From assembly GCF_018499575.1 (NCBI RefSeq), contig NZ_JAHDAP010000001.1:124001-188000 (forward strand): a stretch of DNA of 64,000 nucleotides. Direction: 5' to 3'. How positions within the stretch are numbered: position 1 is the stretch's first letter; every line of letters begins with the position of its first letter. This document shows positions 41,937 through 53,082 of this stretch, one piece after another. This stretch comes from Streptococcus infantis. Its GTDB lineage: Bacteria > Bacillota > Bacilli > Lactobacillales > Streptococcaceae. The notes under the pieces are model-generated. The model worked only from the letters and a program-made list of their open reading frames with translations. It did not search any database and was not told the DNA's origin. A program made the position numbers and the translations under genes.

Positions 41937-43499
41937 TCATTCCCACTCTACAGTTGCAGGTGGTTTACTTGTGATATCATAGACGATGCGGTTGACGTGA
42001 TCAACTTCATTTACGATACGAACTGAGATTTTTTGGAGTACTTCCCATGGAATCTTCGCAAAATCAGCTGTCATTCCATCGATAGAAGTGATAGCGCGGA
42101 TAGCGATAGTGTAGTCATAAGTACGACCATCTCCCATAACACCTACTGAACGAACGCCAGTGTTAACAGTGAAGTATTGCCAGATGTCGCGGTCAAGACC
42201 TGCTTTAGCGATTTCTTCACGAAGGATAGCATCTGATTCACGAACTGTTTCAAGTTTTTCTTCAGTGATTTCACCCATGACACGGATGGCAAGACCTGGA
42301 CCTGGGAATGGTTGGCGCCATACGATATTATCTGGCATACCAAGCTCAGTACCGAGGGCACGAACTTCATCTTTGTAAAGAGTGTTAAGTGGCTCGATGA
42401 GTTCAAACTGCATGTCTTCTGGAAGTCCACCAACGTTGTGGTGAGACTTGATTGTTTGAGCGGTATCTGTACCTGACTCTATAACGTCTGTATAAAGAGT
42501 ACCTTGAGCAAGGAATTTCACATCTTTTAGTTTACTTGCTTCGTCATCAAAGACATAAACAAACTCGTTACCGATAATCTTACGTTTTTGTTCTGGATCA
42601 GACACACCAGCCAATTTATCAAGGAAACGTTTGGCAGCGTCTGCTTTGACAATGTTCAAACCAAACTTACCACCAAGCATATCCATAACTTGGTCAGCTT
42701 CACCTTTACGGAGAAGACCGTGGTCTACAAAGATACAGATTAATTGATCACCGATAGCTTTTTGGAGCAGAACCCCGACAACAGAAGAGTCAACACCACC
42801 AGAGAGACCAAGGAGGACACGTTTGTCTCCAACTTTCTCACGGATTTGTTTGATTTGCATCTCGATAAAGTTATCCATAGTCCAGTCACCTTTGGCACCA
42901 CAGATATTCAAGGCAAAGTTACGAAGGATATCATAGCCGTGAACTGAATGACGAACCTCTGGGTGGAATTGGATACCATAGATTTTCTTGTCTGGATTTT
43001 CGATTGATGCATAAGGACAGTCAGCTGATGTACCAGTACGAATGAAATCAGCAGGGATTTCTGTAACAGCATCTCCGTGGCTCATCAAGACAAGTTGTTC
43101 TTCTGGAGTTCCAGCAAAAAGAGCAGATTCTGTGTGAGTCAATGTTGATTGACCGTATTCACGGTTACCAGCATCGCCTGCAGGAACAACCTTACCACCA
43201 AGCTTGTGAGTCAATAGCTGCATACCATAGCAGATCCCCAAAATCGGAATTCCAAGTTCAAAAATCTCTGGATCAATATCAAATGATCCTTCTTCGTAAA
43301 CAGAGTTTGGACCACCTGAAAGTACAATCCCGATAGGATTGATAGCACGGACTTCGTCAGCCGAAATCTTGTGACTTTTTAGTTCTGAAAAGACACCAAT
43401 CTCACGGATACGGCGTGAGATAAGTTGGTTATACTGGCTACCATAGTCCAGTACGATGATCTTTTCGACATCTTGCAAATCAGTTGAAATGTTGCTCAT
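41937..43499 (-). CDS. guaA: GMP synthase (glutamine-hydrolysing)
   Basis: A 520-residue enzyme converting XMP to GMP with ATP and glutamine. The N-terminal class I glutamine amidotransferase has the nucleophile elbow GICYGMQ and the catalytic HPE (FHPEVRHS). The ATP-pyrophosphatase P-loop is [10 protein letters not shown], and the C-terminal dimerisation domain ends [10 protein letters not shown] longer frame begins at 43637 but runs through the promoter zone. The ATG at 43499 follows AAGGGAAAAG and gives the normal MSNIS start. It is divergent from the GntR regulator gene. Confidence 0.98.
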   Translation of the reverse strand: MSNISTDLQDVEKIIVLDYGSQYNQLISRRIREIGVFSELKSHKISADEVRAINPIGIVLSGGPNSVYEEGSFDIDPEIFELGIPILGICYGMQLLTHKLGGKVVPAGDAGNREYGQSTLTHTESALFAGTPEEQLVLMSHGDAVTEIPADFIRTGTSADCPYASIENPDKKIYGIQFHPEVRHSVHGYDILRNFALNICGAKGDWTMDNFIEMQIKQIREKVGDKRVLLGLSGGVDSSVVGVLLQKAIGDQLICIFVDHGLLRKGEADQVMDMLGGKFGLNIVKADAAKRFLDKLAGVSDPEQKRKIIGNEFVYVFDDEASKLKDVKFLAQGTLYTDVIESGTDTAQTIKSHHNVGGLPEDMQFELIEPLNTLYKDEVRALGTELGMPDNIVWRQPFPGPGLAIRVMGEITEEKLETVRESDAILREEIAKAGLDRDIWQYFTVNTGVRSVGVMGDGRTYDYTIAIRAITSIDGMTADFAKIPWEVLQKISVRIVNEVDHVNRIVYDITSKPPATVEWE

Positions 43500-43639
43500 C
43501 TTTTCCCTTTCTTCAAAGAAATATCTTCTTGAATATTCTATCATAAAAGGGTTAGAATTACCAACCAAACAAGTGCGGTTTGACTTTTCCCTATGAGTTA
43601 CGGTACAATGGAAAAAATAAAGAAAAGAAGTGATCAAGC

Positions 43640-44338
43640 ATGTTACCAGCTTATATGAAAATCCACGACCAAATCAAGAAAGACATTGATGAGGGAAGTT
43701 GGAAAATTGGGGAAAGACTTCCAAGTGAGCGAGATTTAGCAGAAGAATTTGCCGTTAGCCGCATGACCTTACGTCAAGCAATCTCTCTTTTGGTTGAAGA
43801 AGGGGTTTTGGAACGACGTGTAGGTAGTGGGACCTTTGTTTCAAGTACACGTGTTCAGGAAAGAATGCGTGGAACAACTAGTTTTACGGAGATTGTTAAA
43901 GCTCAAGGGAGAACTCCGTCTAGTCACTTGATTTCTTATCGCCGAACCATTCCAAATGAGCAAGAAGTGGCTAAACTAGGTTTACTGCCAACTGACAATA
44001 TCATTCGTATGGAGCGTGTTCGCTATGCCGATAAAGTTCCTGTTGTCTATGAAGTGGCGTCGATTCCTGAGAAATTTATCAAAAATTTCAAAAAAGAAGA
44101 AGTAACCAAGCACTTCTTTCAAACCTTGCAAGAGCATGGTTATCGAATTGGTAAATCTCACCAGACCATATATGCGCGTTTAGCAAAAGAAAAGATAGCT
44201 CATTACTTAGAAGTTGAAAAAGGGCATGCTATTTTAGGTTTGACTCAGGTTTCTTACTTTGATGACGGAACGGCTTTTGAGTATGTAAAGAGCCAATACG
44301 TCGGAGAACGGTTTGAATTTTATCTAGAAAATAATTAG
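43640..44338 (+). CDS. GntR/HutC-family transcriptional regulator with UTRA domain
   Basis: A 232-residue regulator. The winged HTH (residues ~5-70, containing [41 protein letters not shown]) is followed by a UTRA effector-binding domain (~85-225). HutC-type proteins sense small metabolites, often sugar phosphates or amino-sugar derivatives. The ligand is not evident here. The gene is divergent from guaA with about 140 nt between, an arrangement shared with pneumococcus, but control of guaA is not shown by any operator I could identify. Confidence 0.9.
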   Translation: MLPAYMKIHDQIKKDIDEGSWKIGERLPSERDLAEEFAVSRMTLRQAISLLVEEGVLERRVGSGTFVSSTRVQERMRGTTSFTEIVKAQGRTPSSHLISYRRTIPNEQEVAKLGLLPTDNIIRMERVRYADKVPVVYEVASIPEKFIKNFKKEEVTKHFFQTLQEHGYRIGKSHQTIYARLAKEKIAHYLEVEKGHAILGLTQVSYFDDGTAFEYVKSQYVGERFEFYLENN

Positions 44339-44462
44339 TTTATAACATCACTCTTAGAGTAGAAACTCATCTATTTTAAGAGTTTTTATTTGCTTCAGAT
44401 TAGAAAACATTTTCCTAGTAAGAAAAATAGCAATCGTACGAGTATTTTTCAAAGATTCGTGT

Positions 44463-44574
44463 TATAATAGTTAGGTTATATGGTCCCGATAAGGTGGTGG
44501 GATTGGTTGTAAATACTCTTCCTACCAGTTCTTTGTAACTCTATAACGAATATTTTTTAAGGGGGGACATTTTT
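44463..44574 (+). promoter_or_regulatory. SMK-box (SAM-III) riboswitch and promoter upstream of metK
   Basis: A -10 TATAAT (44463-44468) precedes a leader with the SMK hallmarks in order: GGTCCCGATAAGG (44482-44494), a purine-rich segment, CTTTGTAACT, and the metK Shine-Dalgarno GGGGGGAC (44561-44568). GGTCCC can pair with GGGGAC, so S-adenosylmethionine binding would hide the ribosome site and stop translation of its own synthetase. The layout matches the lactic-acid-bacterial SMK boxes found before metK. The fold was inspected by eye only. Confidence 0.88.
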
Positions 44575-45765
44575 ATGTCAGAACGTAAATTATTCACGTC
44601 TGAATCTGTATCTGAGGGGCATCCAGATAAGATTGCAGACCAAATTTCAGATGCTATCTTGGATGCTATTTTAGAGCAAGATCCAGAGGCACACGTTGCG
44701 GCTGAAACAGCTGTTTATACTGGTTCCGTACATGTTTTCGGTGAAATTTCAACAAATGCTTATGTGGATATTAACCGTGTTGTTCGCGATACGATTGCAG
44801 AAATTGGCTATACCAATACAGAATATGGTTTCTCTGCTGAGACGGTAGGGGTACATCCATCTTTGGTGGAACAATCTCCTGACATTGCCCAAGGGGTTAA
44901 TGAAGCCCTAGAAGTTCGTGGGAATGCAGACCAAGATCCACTTGACTTGATTGGAGCTGGAGACCAAGGTCTCATGTTTGGTTTTGCAGTGGATGAAACA
45001 GAAGAACTCATGCCATTACCGATTTCACTTAGTCACAAGTTGGTTCGTCGTTTGGCAGAGCTCCGCAAATCTGGTGAAATCAGCTATCTTCGTCCAGATG
45101 CCAAATCACAGGTCACTGTTGAGTATGATGGAAATGACCGTCCAGTGCGCGTGGATACAGTTGTTATTTCAACTCAACACGATCCAGAAGTGAGTAATGA
45201 CCAAATCCACGAAGATGTGATTAATAAGGTCATCAAGGAAGTGATTCCAGCTTCTTATCTTGACGACGAAACTAAATTCTTCATCAATCCAACAGGTCGT
45301 TTCGTTATCGGAGGACCTCAAGGAGATTCAGGTTTGACTGGTCGTAAAATCATCGTGGATACCTATGGTGGTTATTCACGTCACGGTGGTGGTGCCTTCT
45401 CTGGTAAGGATGCGACTAAGGTGGACCGTTCAGCTTCTTATGCAGCTCGCTACATTGCTAAAAACATTGTTGCTGCAGGTCTTGCTAAGAAAGCAGAAGT
45501 GCAATTGGCTTACGCGATTGGGGTGGCTCACCCTGTATCTGTTCGTATCGATACCTTCGGTACAGGAACAGTTGCTGAAAGCAAATTAGAAGCAGCAGCG
45601 CGTCAAATCTTTGACCTTCGCCCAGCAGGAATCATCCAAATGCTGGACCTCAAACGTCCAATCTACCGTCAAACAGCGGCTTATGGACATATGGGGCGTA
45701 CAGATATTGATCTTCCATGGGAACGCTTGGATAAGGTTGATGCCTTGAAAGAAGCAGTGAAATAA
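44575..45765 (+). CDS. metK: S-adenosylmethionine synthetase
   Basis: A 396-residue methionine adenosyltransferase making SAM from methionine and ATP. Signature sequences are [13 protein letters not shown] near the N-terminus, [12 protein letters not shown] (~126-137) and GGGAFSGKD (~267-275). The length is standard. The ribosome site is the very G-rich AAGGGGGGAC that takes part in the upstream SMK riboswitch. It is monocistronic, with a terminator immediately after. Confidence 0.99.
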   Translation: MSERKLFTSESVSEGHPDKIADQISDAILDAILEQDPEAHVAAETAVYTGSVHVFGEISTNAYVDINRVVRDTIAEIGYTNTEYGFSAETVGVHPSLVEQSPDIAQGVNEALEVRGNADQDPLDLIGAGDQGLMFGFAVDETEELMPLPISLSHKLVRRLAELRKSGEISYLRPDAKSQVTVEYDGNDRPVRVDTVVISTQHDPEVSNDQIHEDVINKVIKEVIPASYLDDETKFFINPTGRFVIGGPQGDSGLTGRKIIVDTYGGYSRHGGGAFSGKDATKVDRSASYAARYIAKNIVAAGLAKKAEVQLAYAIGVAHPVSVRIDTFGTGTVAESKLEAAARQIFDLRPAGIIQMLDLKRPIYRQTAAYGHMGRTDIDLPWERLDKVDALKEAVK

Positions 45766-45770
45766 AAAAG

Positions 45771-45800
45771 AAAAAGATTGGTCTAAGGGCCAATCTTTTT
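45771..45800. terminator. Terminator between metK and the GNAT gene
   Basis: Eleven-bp arms AAAAAGATTGG (45771-45781) and CCAATCTTTTT (45790-45800) with an 8-nt loop and T/A runs on both sides. It serves metK (+) and possibly the convergent GNAT gene (-). Confidence 0.9.
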
Positions 45801-45811
45801 TTAGTTTATAA

Positions 45812-46444
45812 TTACTTATCTAGTATTTTTACAAAAGCCCAGTTTCCAATTGACTTTGTTCCGTAGTCTAATACCATGGAATCCAGTAATTCATACTTGT
45901 TTTTTTCATAGAAACACACATTTTTCTCAGTGCTGGTGATTAAGCCTAGACGTTTGCAACCTTTGGCTTTAAGATAGGGTTCAACACCTTCTTGTAGGAA
46001 TGCACTCCCGATTCCTTGGTTTTGGATTGAAGCGTTGACTCCTAACATCATCAAATACCAGTCAAAATTTCCTGATCTTTTCAAATGCTGTTCGGAACGT
46101 TCCACCAAATCAAGATATTTCAAGAGATTGCGAGGAGTAATAAAACGGAAAAGCTTGACCATACCATTCAACAAATAAGAAAGAATAGAAAAATCCTTTT
46201 GTTGCAGGAGGGCAACGGCCATGATTTCCCCGTCTTGTTCAGCTATCAGACAGGTCTCTCCTTTGATATAGAGTTTGGTCAGAAGGCTATCCAATAATTC
46301 TAAAAATGCTGGGTAATATTCTGGTTTCTTTAAATCATCTTTGATAAGAGTCATGAAAGGGTAGTCCATAAAGGCACCAGCCAATACTTTTCCAATTTTT
46401 TGATATTCATCTAGCCTGGCTTCTCTGTATACTATTTCTTTCAT
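45812..46444 (-). CDS. GNAT-family N-acetyltransferase
   Basis: A 210-residue acetyltransferase of the GNAT fold. The acetyl-CoA-binding region is around LMMLGVNASIQNQGIGSAFLQEGVEPYLKAKG (~128-160), with the Q-x-x-G-[IV]-G motif as QNQGIG. A longer frame begins at 46495 but lacks a ribosome site and covers the promoter; the ATG at 46444 follows GAAGGAG by 6 nt. The substrate is unknown. It is a single gene on the minus strand between terminators. Confidence 0.85.
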   Translation of the reverse strand: MKEIVYREARLDEYQKIGKVLAGAFMDYPFMTLIKDDLKKPEYYPAFLELLDSLLTKLYIKGETCLIAEQDGEIMAVALLQQKDFSILSYLLNGMVKLFRFITPRNLLKYLDLVERSEQHLKRSGNFDWYLMMLGVNASIQNQGIGSAFLQEGVEPYLKAKGCKRLGLITSTEKNVCFYEKNKYELLDSMVLDYGTKSIGNWAFVKILDK

Positions 46445-46579
46445 ATCAAACTCCTTCATTAAAATCTCTCTATCTATTATAACGAAATTTCTCATATTTT
46501 TCGATTAAAGTGTGAATTTTTCACAAAAAGTTTAGACATGGTGGTTATTTTAGAAATGTACAGAAAAAAAGCATTAAAA

Positions 46580-46605
46580 TACCCCGCAGTTTTAACTGTA
46601 GGGTA
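46580..46605 (-). terminator. Terminator after the DUF1827 gene
   Basis: Minus-strand hairpin TACCCTACAGT / ACTGCGGGGTA (with one G-U or mismatch) followed by TTTT. It ends transcription of the DUF1827 gene, whose stop is 9 nt away. Confidence 0.75.
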
Positions 46606-46613
46606 GATTAATT

Positions 46614-46913
46614 CTATTTTGTAGGGATTGAAATCTCAATCAATTTATCAGAATAGAGGGTTTTAATATTTGCTTCATCAATAACTTGTTTATCAATTTT
46701 ACGATTTAAGAAGAATTCTTGGATTTTCTCAATTTCTTTTTCACGGATTGCACGATGTTTATTGGAAATGAGGATTTCGTAATGAAGCGGTGCCTGAGTA
46801 AAAATAACATCTGTGTTACCTGCAGAATAGACTTCTACAAGAGTTGCGTCAGTGCTTTCTAACTGACTTTTAACAAGAAGCGAGTGTGAATTTGTAGTAT
46901 TGATGAGCTTCAT
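46614..46913 (-). CDS. DUF1827 family protein
   Basis: A 99-residue soluble protein that I recognise as the streptococcal DUF1827 type (begins MKLINTTNSHSLLVKSQLES). Its function is unknown. It is mixed alpha/beta with a charged central helix (HRAIREKEIEKIQEFFLNRK). Ribosome site AGGAGG. It lies downstream of clpE and the NUDIX gene on the same strand, the order seen in related species, but each gene has room for its own promoter. Confidence 0.8.
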   Translation of the reverse strand: MKLINTTNSHSLLVKSQLESTDATLVEVYSAGNTDVIFTQAPLHYEILISNKHRAIREKEIEKIQEFFLNRKIDKQVIDEANIKTLYSDKLIEISIPTK

Positions 46914-46976
46914 AAGGTTTCCTCCTATATTTCTATGTCTATTATAGCACTTTTTGAGAAATTTGGTAAAGATAGT

Positions 46977-47426
46977 TTAAATTTGATGTTGTTTTTTCCA
47001 AGCTTCAATCGCCCATTTGTGACTTCCACGTTTTAAGTTAGTAATAGCTTCATCGATTGGGAACCAAGCTAGATGATTGAAGTCTTCGAGAGGTTTTTGA
47101 ATTTCTTGGTAAGAAGTGGTTTCGTAGAGATAGGCTGGATTGTAGTAGTAGGTATCACGATGGCTGGAATAGAAATATTCATCAGCTTGCCCGTAGTAGG
47201 TGCCGATTTCAGCTGTAAATCCTAATTCTTCAATCAATTCTCGTTTGAGAGCTTCAAGGTGATTTTCACCTTCTTCAATTTCGCCCCCTGGTAAGAACCA
47301 TGCACCATTTGGAGCTTGTACGAGGATAATCTTTTCATGGTTTTGGTCTGGAATGACTGCATAAACCCCATATCGATTTTTGTAGGTTACTCCCTCTTTT
47401 TTTTCTCCAAATGTTGGAATTGTCAT
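46977..47426 (-). CDS. NUDIX hydrolase (MutT-like)
   Basis: A 149-residue NUDIX hydrolase cleaving a nucleoside diphosphate linked to another group. The Nudix box Gx5Ex7REUxEExGU is complete: GGEIEEGE at its start and RELIEELGF at its end (~47-70). The protein is of the small single-domain type. The substrate (oxidised nucleotide, NDP-sugar or other) cannot be told from the sequence. It lies between clpE and the DUF1827 gene on the same strand. Confidence 0.9.
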   Translation of the reverse strand: MTIPTFGEKKEGVTYKNRYGVYAVIPDQNHEKIILVQAPNGAWFLPGGEIEEGENHLEALKRELIEELGFTAEIGTYYGQADEYFYSSHRDTYYYNPAYLYETTSYQEIQKPLEDFNHLAWFPIDEAITNLKRGSHKWAIEAWKKQHQI

Positions 47427-47515
47427 AAGATTCTCCTTCGTGAGTGCGCTTTCTTTCTATAATAGTAAAGAATGTTCTCACTGTCAAGCAAGAACATTCT
47501 TTTGTATGTGAGGAA

Positions 47516-49765
47516 CTAGTCGTTTGACTCGACTGTTTCAGTTTTATTTTTGGACTTAATCACGATTTTACCTTTACTTGTCATGACTGCCTTGAGGTCT
47601 TTTTCACTTGGATTTTCAAGGTAGTAGTCTGTAATGGCATCTTCGATATAGTCTTGGATGGTACGACGGAGTGGACGAGCTCCCATTTTTGGATCGTAAC
47701 CAAGGTCTACAAGTTTTTCTTTAACCTTATCTGTTACATCTAAGTGGATGTTATTGCTTGAGAGACGTTTATTCACATCATCCAGCATGAGGTCAACGAT
47801 TTGTAGGAGATTTTCCTTGCTGAGAGCCTTAAATTCAATAATACCATCAAAGCGGTTCATGAATTCTGGACTAAAGAAGTTGCCTAATTCTCCAAGGACA
47901 GAGTTTGTACGACCTTCTCTAGCTGCACCAAATCCAACACTAGCTTCAGCTTTTCCAGTACCTGCATTTGAGGTCATGATAATGATGGCATCCTTAAAGC
48001 TAACAGTTCGCCCTTGACCGTCCGTTAAACGGCCATCATCCAATACTTGAAGGAACATATGCATGACATCTGGATGGGCCTTTTCAACTTCATCCAATAG
48101 GATCAGTGAGTAGGGGTTACGACGGACTTTTTCGGTCAATTGTCCAGCCTCATCATAACCGACGTATCCTGGAGGGGCACCGACGAGTTTGGCAACACTA
48201 TGTTTTTCCATGTATTCGCTCATATCAAAGCGAATCATGCTGTCAGCAGAACCAAAGAGTTCGATGGCTAGTTGTTTAGAAAGTTCTGTCTTACCGACAC
48301 CAGTAGGACCAACAAAGAGGAAGCTACCAATTGGACGGTTTGGAGTACCTAAACCAACACGGTTACGACGGATAGCCTTGGCAATCTTATCAACAGCATC
48401 ATCTTGACCGATAACATGAGCCTTGAGGTCATCTGCTAGGTTGATCAGTTGAGACTGTTCTTTTTCTTTCAAATCACCAACCGGAATATTGGTCTTTTGT
48501 TCAATAATGTGTTCAATCGTCTTTTCGCTGATGATTGGGGTATCTTGATCCGTTACCTTAGTCTTTTGCATTTCCTTATATTTGGCAATCTGGTCACGGA
48601 AGTAGGCTGCTTTTTCAAAGTCTTCGTCTCGAGTTGCTTGAGCCTTGAGATTTTCTGCTTCGATTAAGCGTTGGTCGATGACCTTAGGATCCACAAAATT
48701 CAAGGTTAAGTTCATTTTTGAACCAGCTTCATCTAGAAGGTCAATAGCCTTATCTGGCAAGAAACGATCTTGGATGTAGCGGTTAGAAAGAGTAGCAGCC
48801 GCTTCGATAGCTCCGTCAGTATAATGAACGTGGTGGTAATCTTCGTATTTCTTTTGAATACCTTTAAGGATAATAATAGTCTCTTCCACAGTTGGTTCAT
48901 CAACTTTGACAGGTTGCATACGGCGCTCAAGGGCTGCATCCTTTTCGATGATGCGGTATTCATTGAGGGTAGTAGCACCCACTAACTGAAGTTCGCCACG
49001 AGATAGGGCTGGTTTGAGGATATTGCCTGCATCCATATTCCCGTCTCCAGCAGAACCAGCACCGACAATTTCGTGAATTTCGTCGATAAAGAGGATGACA
49101 TCTTTGCGCTCACGGATTTCTTCCATGAGTTTTTGCATGCGCTCTTCGAACTGGCCACGAATTCCTGTGCCTTGAACAAGACTCACGACATCTAGGCGGA
49201 TGACTTCTTTCCCTTGAAGTTTGTGGGGAACATCACCGTCTACAATTTTCTGTGCTAAGCCTTCGACAACTGCTGTCTTACCAACACCAGGCTCCCCAAT
49301 CAGTACTGGGTTGTTTTTAGTTCTACGGTTGAGGATTTCAATGACACGGATGATTTCTTCGTCACGGCCGATAACTGGGTCGACATTTCCACGACGGGCA
49401 ATCTCAGTTATATTGATACCATACTCATCCAAGAGGCCCTTTTCTTGGCTAGGAGGAGGTGTTTGAGCTGGTCCACGATTTTGAGAACCATAACCCCCAT
49501 TACCACCGTATCCACCACCTGACTGGGTTGGAGGAACATTATTATTAGAAGAAGGTTTAAAGTTGTTCAAATCATTGAAGAAGTCTCCAAATGGATCAAA
49601 ATCACGATTGTTTAAATCTGTAATGCCTTTGAATAAGCTATTGTTAGGATCTGTTTTGATAATTTTGTAGCAATTTTGGCAAAGATCGATTTGTTTTTGT
49701 TGCCCATTAAGATTTGTGTATAGATGGATTGTTGAGTCATTGATTTTACAATTTTGACAGAGCAT
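47516..49765 (-). CDS. clpE: ATP-dependent Clp protease ATPase subunit ClpE
   Basis: A 749-residue HSP100/Clp unfoldase that feeds misfolded proteins to ClpP. The N-terminal zinc finger (CQNC at 3-6 and CQNC at ~29-32) is diagnostic for ClpE. A Gly/Asn/Pro-rich linker follows, then AAA-1 (Walker [10 protein letters not shown], Walker [11 protein letters not shown]), a short UVR-like coiled middle ([17 protein letters not shown]) and AAA-2 (Walker [10 protein letters not shown], Walker [13 protein letters not shown]). A CtsR heat-shock operator overlaps the start of transcription. The length agrees with pneumococcal ClpE. Confidence 0.98.
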   Translation of the reverse strand: MLCQNCKINDSTIHLYTNLNGQQKQIDLCQNCYKIIKTDPNNSLFKGITDLNNRDFDPFGDFFNDLNNFKPSSNNNVPPTQSGGGYGGNGGYGSQNRGPAQTPPPSQEKGLLDEYGINITEIARRGNVDPVIGRDEEIIRVIEILNRRTKNNPVLIGEPGVGKTAVVEGLAQKIVDGDVPHKLQGKEVIRLDVVSLVQGTGIRGQFEERMQKLMEEIRERKDVILFIDEIHEIVGAGSAGDGNMDAGNILKPALSRGELQLVGATTLNEYRIIEKDAALERRMQPVKVDEPTVEETIIILKGIQKKYEDYHHVHYTDGAIEAAATLSNRYIQDRFLPDKAIDLLDEAGSKMNLTLNFVDPKVIDQRLIEAENLKAQATRDEDFEKAAYFRDQIAKYKEMQKTKVTDQDTPIISEKTIEHIIEQKTNIPVGDLKEKEQSQLINLADDLKAHVIGQDDAVDKIAKAIRRNRVGLGTPNRPIGSFLFVGPTGVGKTELSKQLAIELFGSADSMIRFDMSEYMEKHSVAKLVGAPPGYVGYDEAGQLTEKVRRNPYSLILLDEVEKAHPDVMHMFLQVLDDGRLTDGQGRTVSFKDAIIIMTSNAGTGKAEASVGFGAAREGRTNSVLGELGNFFSPEFMNRFDGIIEFKALSKENLLQIVDLMLDDVNKRLSSNNIHLDVTDKVKEKLVDLGYDPKMGARPLRRTIQDYIEDAITDYYLENPSEKDLKAVMTSKGKIVIKSKNKTETVESND

Positions 49766-49807
49766 ACCTCTACCTCGTTTCTTTCTTGGATTTGACTAAA
49801 ATAGAAA

Positions 49808-49865
49808 GGTCAAAAATAGTCAAAGTTCTTTAGTCTCATTATATCATGATTAAAGGGGAAAGCAA
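49808..49865 (-). promoter_or_regulatory. clpE promoter with CtsR operator
   Basis: Minus-strand -35 TTGCTT (complement of 49860-49865), 16 bp, -10 TATAAT (complement of 49838-49843). Just downstream, the plus strand reads GGTCAAA-AAT-AGTCAAA (49808-49824), an exact fit to the CtsR heptad repeat RGTCAAANANRGTCAAA. Heat or protein stress would release CtsR and induce clpE. Confidence 0.93.
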
Positions 49866-50005
49866 GCAAAAAGATTGCTTGTTAAAATTCAACATACTAG
49901 GCAATTCTTACTAGACTTTAGTGATAAAAAGAAAAATCCAATTTGTCATGCAAAAAGGATTTTCATTGGTCAAAGCAGGAGTATCCTCCAGCCCATATTC
50001 AACTA

Positions 50006-50236
50006 TTAGTATAAAAGTTCGTAGATTTCCATCGCAATCAAGTCAATGCTATCAAATGTATACGTTTCACGAGCTTCAACGTCACGAAGTGTGAAAAGTG
50101 GTCCGTTTTCTTCGTCGTGGTTAAAAGCAACCTCTGCGACAACAACTCCTTCGCGTTCAAAGTTACGTTTTAAGTTACCACCATCTTTAGTCATTGCTTC
50201 TAAGCGATTGATGATTCTAACCAAATGTGATTCCAT
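50006..50236 (-). CDS. DUF1797 family protein (YkuJ-like)
   Basis: A 76-residue acidic protein of the DUF1797/YkuJ family (MESHLVRIINRLEAMTKDGG start, FTLRDVEARETYTFDSIDLIAMEIYELL end). Function unknown; structure in the family is a small alpha/beta dimer. The start follows GGAGGAGAATC. It is a single gene between the clpE promoter and the divergent amino-acid ABC genes. Confidence 0.88.
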   Translation of the reverse strand: MESHLVRIINRLEAMTKDGGNLKRNFEREGVVVAEVAFNHDEENGPLFTLRDVEARETYTFDSIDLIAMEIYELLY

Positions 50237-50441
50237 TTTGATTCTCCTCCATTTCTTATCTTTACTATTTTACCATAAACAGACTCTACTTGACTAGAAA
50301 AAAACTAAGATTTCTCGCTATTTCTATCGTCTTTGAAAATTTATTGAAAATATCAGGAGAAAATGTTGAATTTTTATGCAAAATATGTTATCCTTATACA
50401 AGTTTTAAGTTTAAATATTAAAAACAGAAAGTAGAGTATCC

Positions 50442-51125
50442 ATGAATTTTTCTTTTTTACCGAAATATCTACCATATTTTAACTATGGTGCCGTTGTAAC
50501 AATTATCATATCTATCTTGGTGGTCTTCTTGGGGACTATTCTAGGAGTGCTATTGGCCTTTGCACAACGTTCAAAGATTAAACCACTTGCCTGGTTTGCC
50601 AATCTATATATCTGGGTCTTCCGTGGGACTCCGATGATGGTGCAGATTATGATTGCTTTTGCCTTGATGCATATTAGTGCTCCGACTATTCAAATCGGGA
50701 TTTTAGATGTTGATCTTACTCGTTTGATCCCAGGGATTATCATTATCTCTATGAATAGTGGTGCCTATGTATCAGAAACTGTTCGTGCTGGGATTAATGC
50801 AGTGCCAAAAGGACAATTAGAAGCAGCGTATTCACTAGGTATTCGCCCTAAGAATGCCATGCGCTATGTTATTTTGCCACAGGCTATCAAAAATATCTTG
50901 CCTTCTTTAGGAAATGAGTTTATCACTATTATCAAAGATAGCTCGCTCTTGTCAGCTATCGGAGTTATGGAATTGTGGAACGGTGCAACTACAGTGTCTA
51001 CAACCACCTACTTACCTTTAACTCCACTTCTATTCGCAGCCTTTTACTACTTGATTATGACATCTATCTTGACACTAGCCTTGAAAGCTTTTGAAAATCG
51101 TATGGGACAAGGAGATAAGAAATAA
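50442..51125 (+). CDS. Polar amino-acid ABC transporter permease
   Basis: A 227-residue HisM/GlnP-type permease with 4-5 transmembrane helices (first near residues 17-40). The EAA-loop sequence [35 protein letters not shown] (~126-160) contacts the ATPase. No substrate-binding domain is fused, and no binding-protein gene is adjacent, so the solute receptor lies elsewhere. The stop overlaps the ATPase start region by one base. Confidence 0.92.
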   Translation: MNFSFLPKYLPYFNYGAVVTIIISILVVFLGTILGVLLAFAQRSKIKPLAWFANLYIWVFRGTPMMVQIMIAFALMHISAPTIQIGILDVDLTRLIPGIIIISMNSGAYVSETVRAGINAVPKGQLEAAYSLGIRPKNAMRYVILPQAIKNILPSLGNEFITIIKDSSLLSAIGVMELWNGATTVSTTTYLPLTPLLFAAFYYLIMTSILTLALKAFENRMGQGDKK

Positions 51126-51859
51126 TGACTGAAACGCTAATTAAAATTGAAAACCTTCATAAAAGCTTTGGAAAGAATGAAGTTTTAAAAGGGATTGATC
51201 TTGAAATCAAAAAAGGGGAAGTAGTGGTCATTATTGGACCATCTGGTAGCGGTAAGTCAACCCTCCTTCGCTCCATGAATCTCCTCGAAGAAGCTACAAA
51301 AGGAAAGGTTATCTTTGAAGGTGTAGACATTACGGATAAGAAAAATGACCTTTTTGCCATGCGCGAAAAGATGGGAATGGTTTTCCAACAGTTCAATCTC
51401 TTCCCGAATATGACAGTCATGGAAAACATTACACTTTCTCCGATTAAGACTAAGGGAGAAAGTAAGGAAGTGGCTGAGAAGAGAGCGCATAAGCTCTTGG
51501 AAAAGGTTGGTTTGCCAGATAAGGCAAATGCCTATCCACAAAGTTTGTCGGGAGGGCAACAACAGCGTATCGCTATCGCGCGTGGTCTAGCCATGGAACC
51601 AGATGTCCTACTCTTTGATGAACCAACTTCTGCCCTAGACCCTGAGATGGTAGGGGAAGTACTTGCGGTTATGCAAGAACTTGCTAAGTCAGGAATGACT
51701 ATGGTTATCGTAACGCATGAAATGGGCTTTGCTCGTGAAGTGGCAGATCGTGTCATCTTTATGGCTGATGGTGTTGTTGTCGAAGATGGAACGCCAGAGC
51801 AAGTCTTTGAACAAACCCAAGAACAAAGAACCAAAGATTTCTTGAGTAAGGTTTTGTAA
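51125..51859 (+). CDS. Polar amino-acid ABC transporter ATPase (GlnQ type)
   Basis: A 244-residue ABC ATPase of the polar amino-acid family. Walker [10 protein letters not shown] (~37-45), Q-loop [13 protein letters not shown], signature LSGGQQQR (~141-148), Walker [21 protein letters not shown] and H-loop VTHEM. The [12 protein letters not shown] sequence is typical of GlnQ/HisP proteins. It overlaps the permease gene by one base. Pneumococcal synteny places this pair just before folD, as here. Confidence 0.94.
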   Translation: MTETLIKIENLHKSFGKNEVLKGIDLEIKKGEVVVIIGPSGSGKSTLLRSMNLLEEATKGKVIFEGVDITDKKNDLFAMREKMGMVFQQFNLFPNMTVMENITLSPIKTKGESKEVAEKRAHKLLEKVGLPDKANAYPQSLSGGQQQRIAIARGLAMEPDVLLFDEPTSALDPEMVGEVLAVMQELAKSGMTMVIVTHEMGFAREVADRVIFMADGVVVEDGTPEQVFEQTQEQRTKDFLSKVL

Positions 51860-51990
51860 AATATCATGAAAAGCTCTAAGTGGGCTTTTTCTTATAGTTT
51901 CAGACTATAGGGAATCTTAGGTAAGAAGTGTTAGAAGGTCGAGCGATTTTTTGTTATAATAGAGAATATTTGTTAGAAAAGAGAAAATAC

Positions 51991-52848
51991 ATGACACAGA
52001 TTATTGATGGGAAGGCTTTAGCAACCAAGCTACAAGGACAACTGGCTGAAAAAACTGCGAAATTGAAGGACGAGACAGGTTTGGTTCCTGGATTAGTCGT
52101 TATTTTAGTAGGAGAAAATCCTGCTAGCCAGGTTTACGTTCGTAACAAGGAACGTTCAGCTATTGCAGCGGGCTTCCAAAGTGAAGTTGTACGTGTTCCG
52201 GAAACCATTACTCAAGAAGAATTGTTGGAGTTGATTGCCAAATACAACCAAGATCCAGCATGGCATGGAATCTTAGTCCAGTTGCCATTGCCAAAACACA
52301 TCGATGAAGAGGCAGTTTTATTGGCTATTGACCCTGAAAAGGATGTAGATGGTTTTCATCCGCTCAACATGGGGCGTCTTTGGTCTGGTCACCCAGTGAT
52401 GATTCCTTCAACTCCAGCAGGGATTATGGAGATGTTTCATGAGTATGGGATTGAGCTGGAAGGAAAAAATGCGGTCGTCATTGGTCGTTCAAATATTGTT
52501 GGGAAACCCATGGCTCAGTTGCTGTTAGCTAAAAATGCAACTGTAACCTTGACCCACTCACGCACTCACAATCTAGCCCAAGTAGCTTCTAAAGCCGACA
52601 TTCTTGTAGTAGCAATCGGTCGTGCTAAGTTCGTGACTACTGATTTTGTCAAACCTGGGGCAGTTGTCATTGATGTGGGGATGAACAGAGATGAAAATGG
52701 CAAACTCTGTGGAGATGTTGACTACGATGCTGTAGCCCCAGTCGCTAGCCATATTACACCTGTACCTGGTGGAGTAGGACCTATGACCATTACCATGCTG
52801 ATGGAGCAGACTTATCAGGCTGCATTGCGTAGTTTGGGTAAAGATTGA
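51991..52848 (+). CDS. folD: Bifunctional methylene-THF dehydrogenase/cyclohydrolase
   Basis: A 285-residue FolD, interconverting 5,10-methylene- and 10-formyl-tetrahydrofolate with NADP. Motifs: the [18 protein letters not shown] region with catalytic K (~43-58), QLPLPKHI (~101-108), [23 protein letters not shown] (~163-176) for the nucleotide, and [10 protein letters not shown] near the end. A longer frame starts at 51928, but [11 protein letters not shown] at 51991 is the family's normal N-terminus. No strong ribosome site is visible (AAGAGA). Confidence 0.97.
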   Translation: MTQIIDGKALATKLQGQLAEKTAKLKDETGLVPGLVVILVGENPASQVYVRNKERSAIAAGFQSEVVRVPETITQEELLELIAKYNQDPAWHGILVQLPLPKHIDEEAVLLAIDPEKDVDGFHPLNMGRLWSGHPVMIPSTPAGIMEMFHEYGIELEGKNAVVIGRSNIVGKPMAQLLLAKNATVTLTHSRTHNLAQVASKADILVVAIGRAKFVTTDFVKPGAVVIDVGMNRDENGKLCGDVDYDAVAPVASHITPVPGGVGPMTITMLMEQTYQAALRSLGKD

Positions 52849-52950
52849 TCATTTCTGTAATTATTGATAGATATTTCAAGACAAGTTCTAAAAAGAACTT
52901 GTTTTTTTGCTCGATTTCTACTAAAATTCCAGTAAAACTTCTACAAATTA

Positions 52951-53061
52951 TTGAAAAAGTTCTACTATTTTGATATATTAAAAACATCAATATGTATATG
53001 CAAAAATAAGTAAGCGTCTAGAGGGAGGTTTATTTTTTGAAGAAAAATGTAATCGCTTACT
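52951..53061 (+). promoter_or_regulatory. bgaA promoter with probable cre site
   Basis: -35 TTGAAA (52951-52956), 17 bp, -10 TATATT (52974-52979). In the leader TGTAATCGCTTACT (53048-53061) matches the catabolite-responsive element TGWAANCGNTNWCA at 13 of 14 positions, as expected for CcpA control of a glycosidase. Its CGCTTACT half is also repeated inverted as AGTAAGCG at 53009-53016, so the leader RNA could form a stem-loop closed by these 8 bp. Confidence 0.75.
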
Positions 53062-53082
53062 ACAATATAGAAAGGAACCATA

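Noticed and set aside
44545..44556. A competence (ComE/SigX-type) box, from AACGAATA near metK
   Set aside because: Only a partial match to TACGAATA, and it lies inside the SMK-box leader downstream of the promoter, where a promoter element would make no sense.
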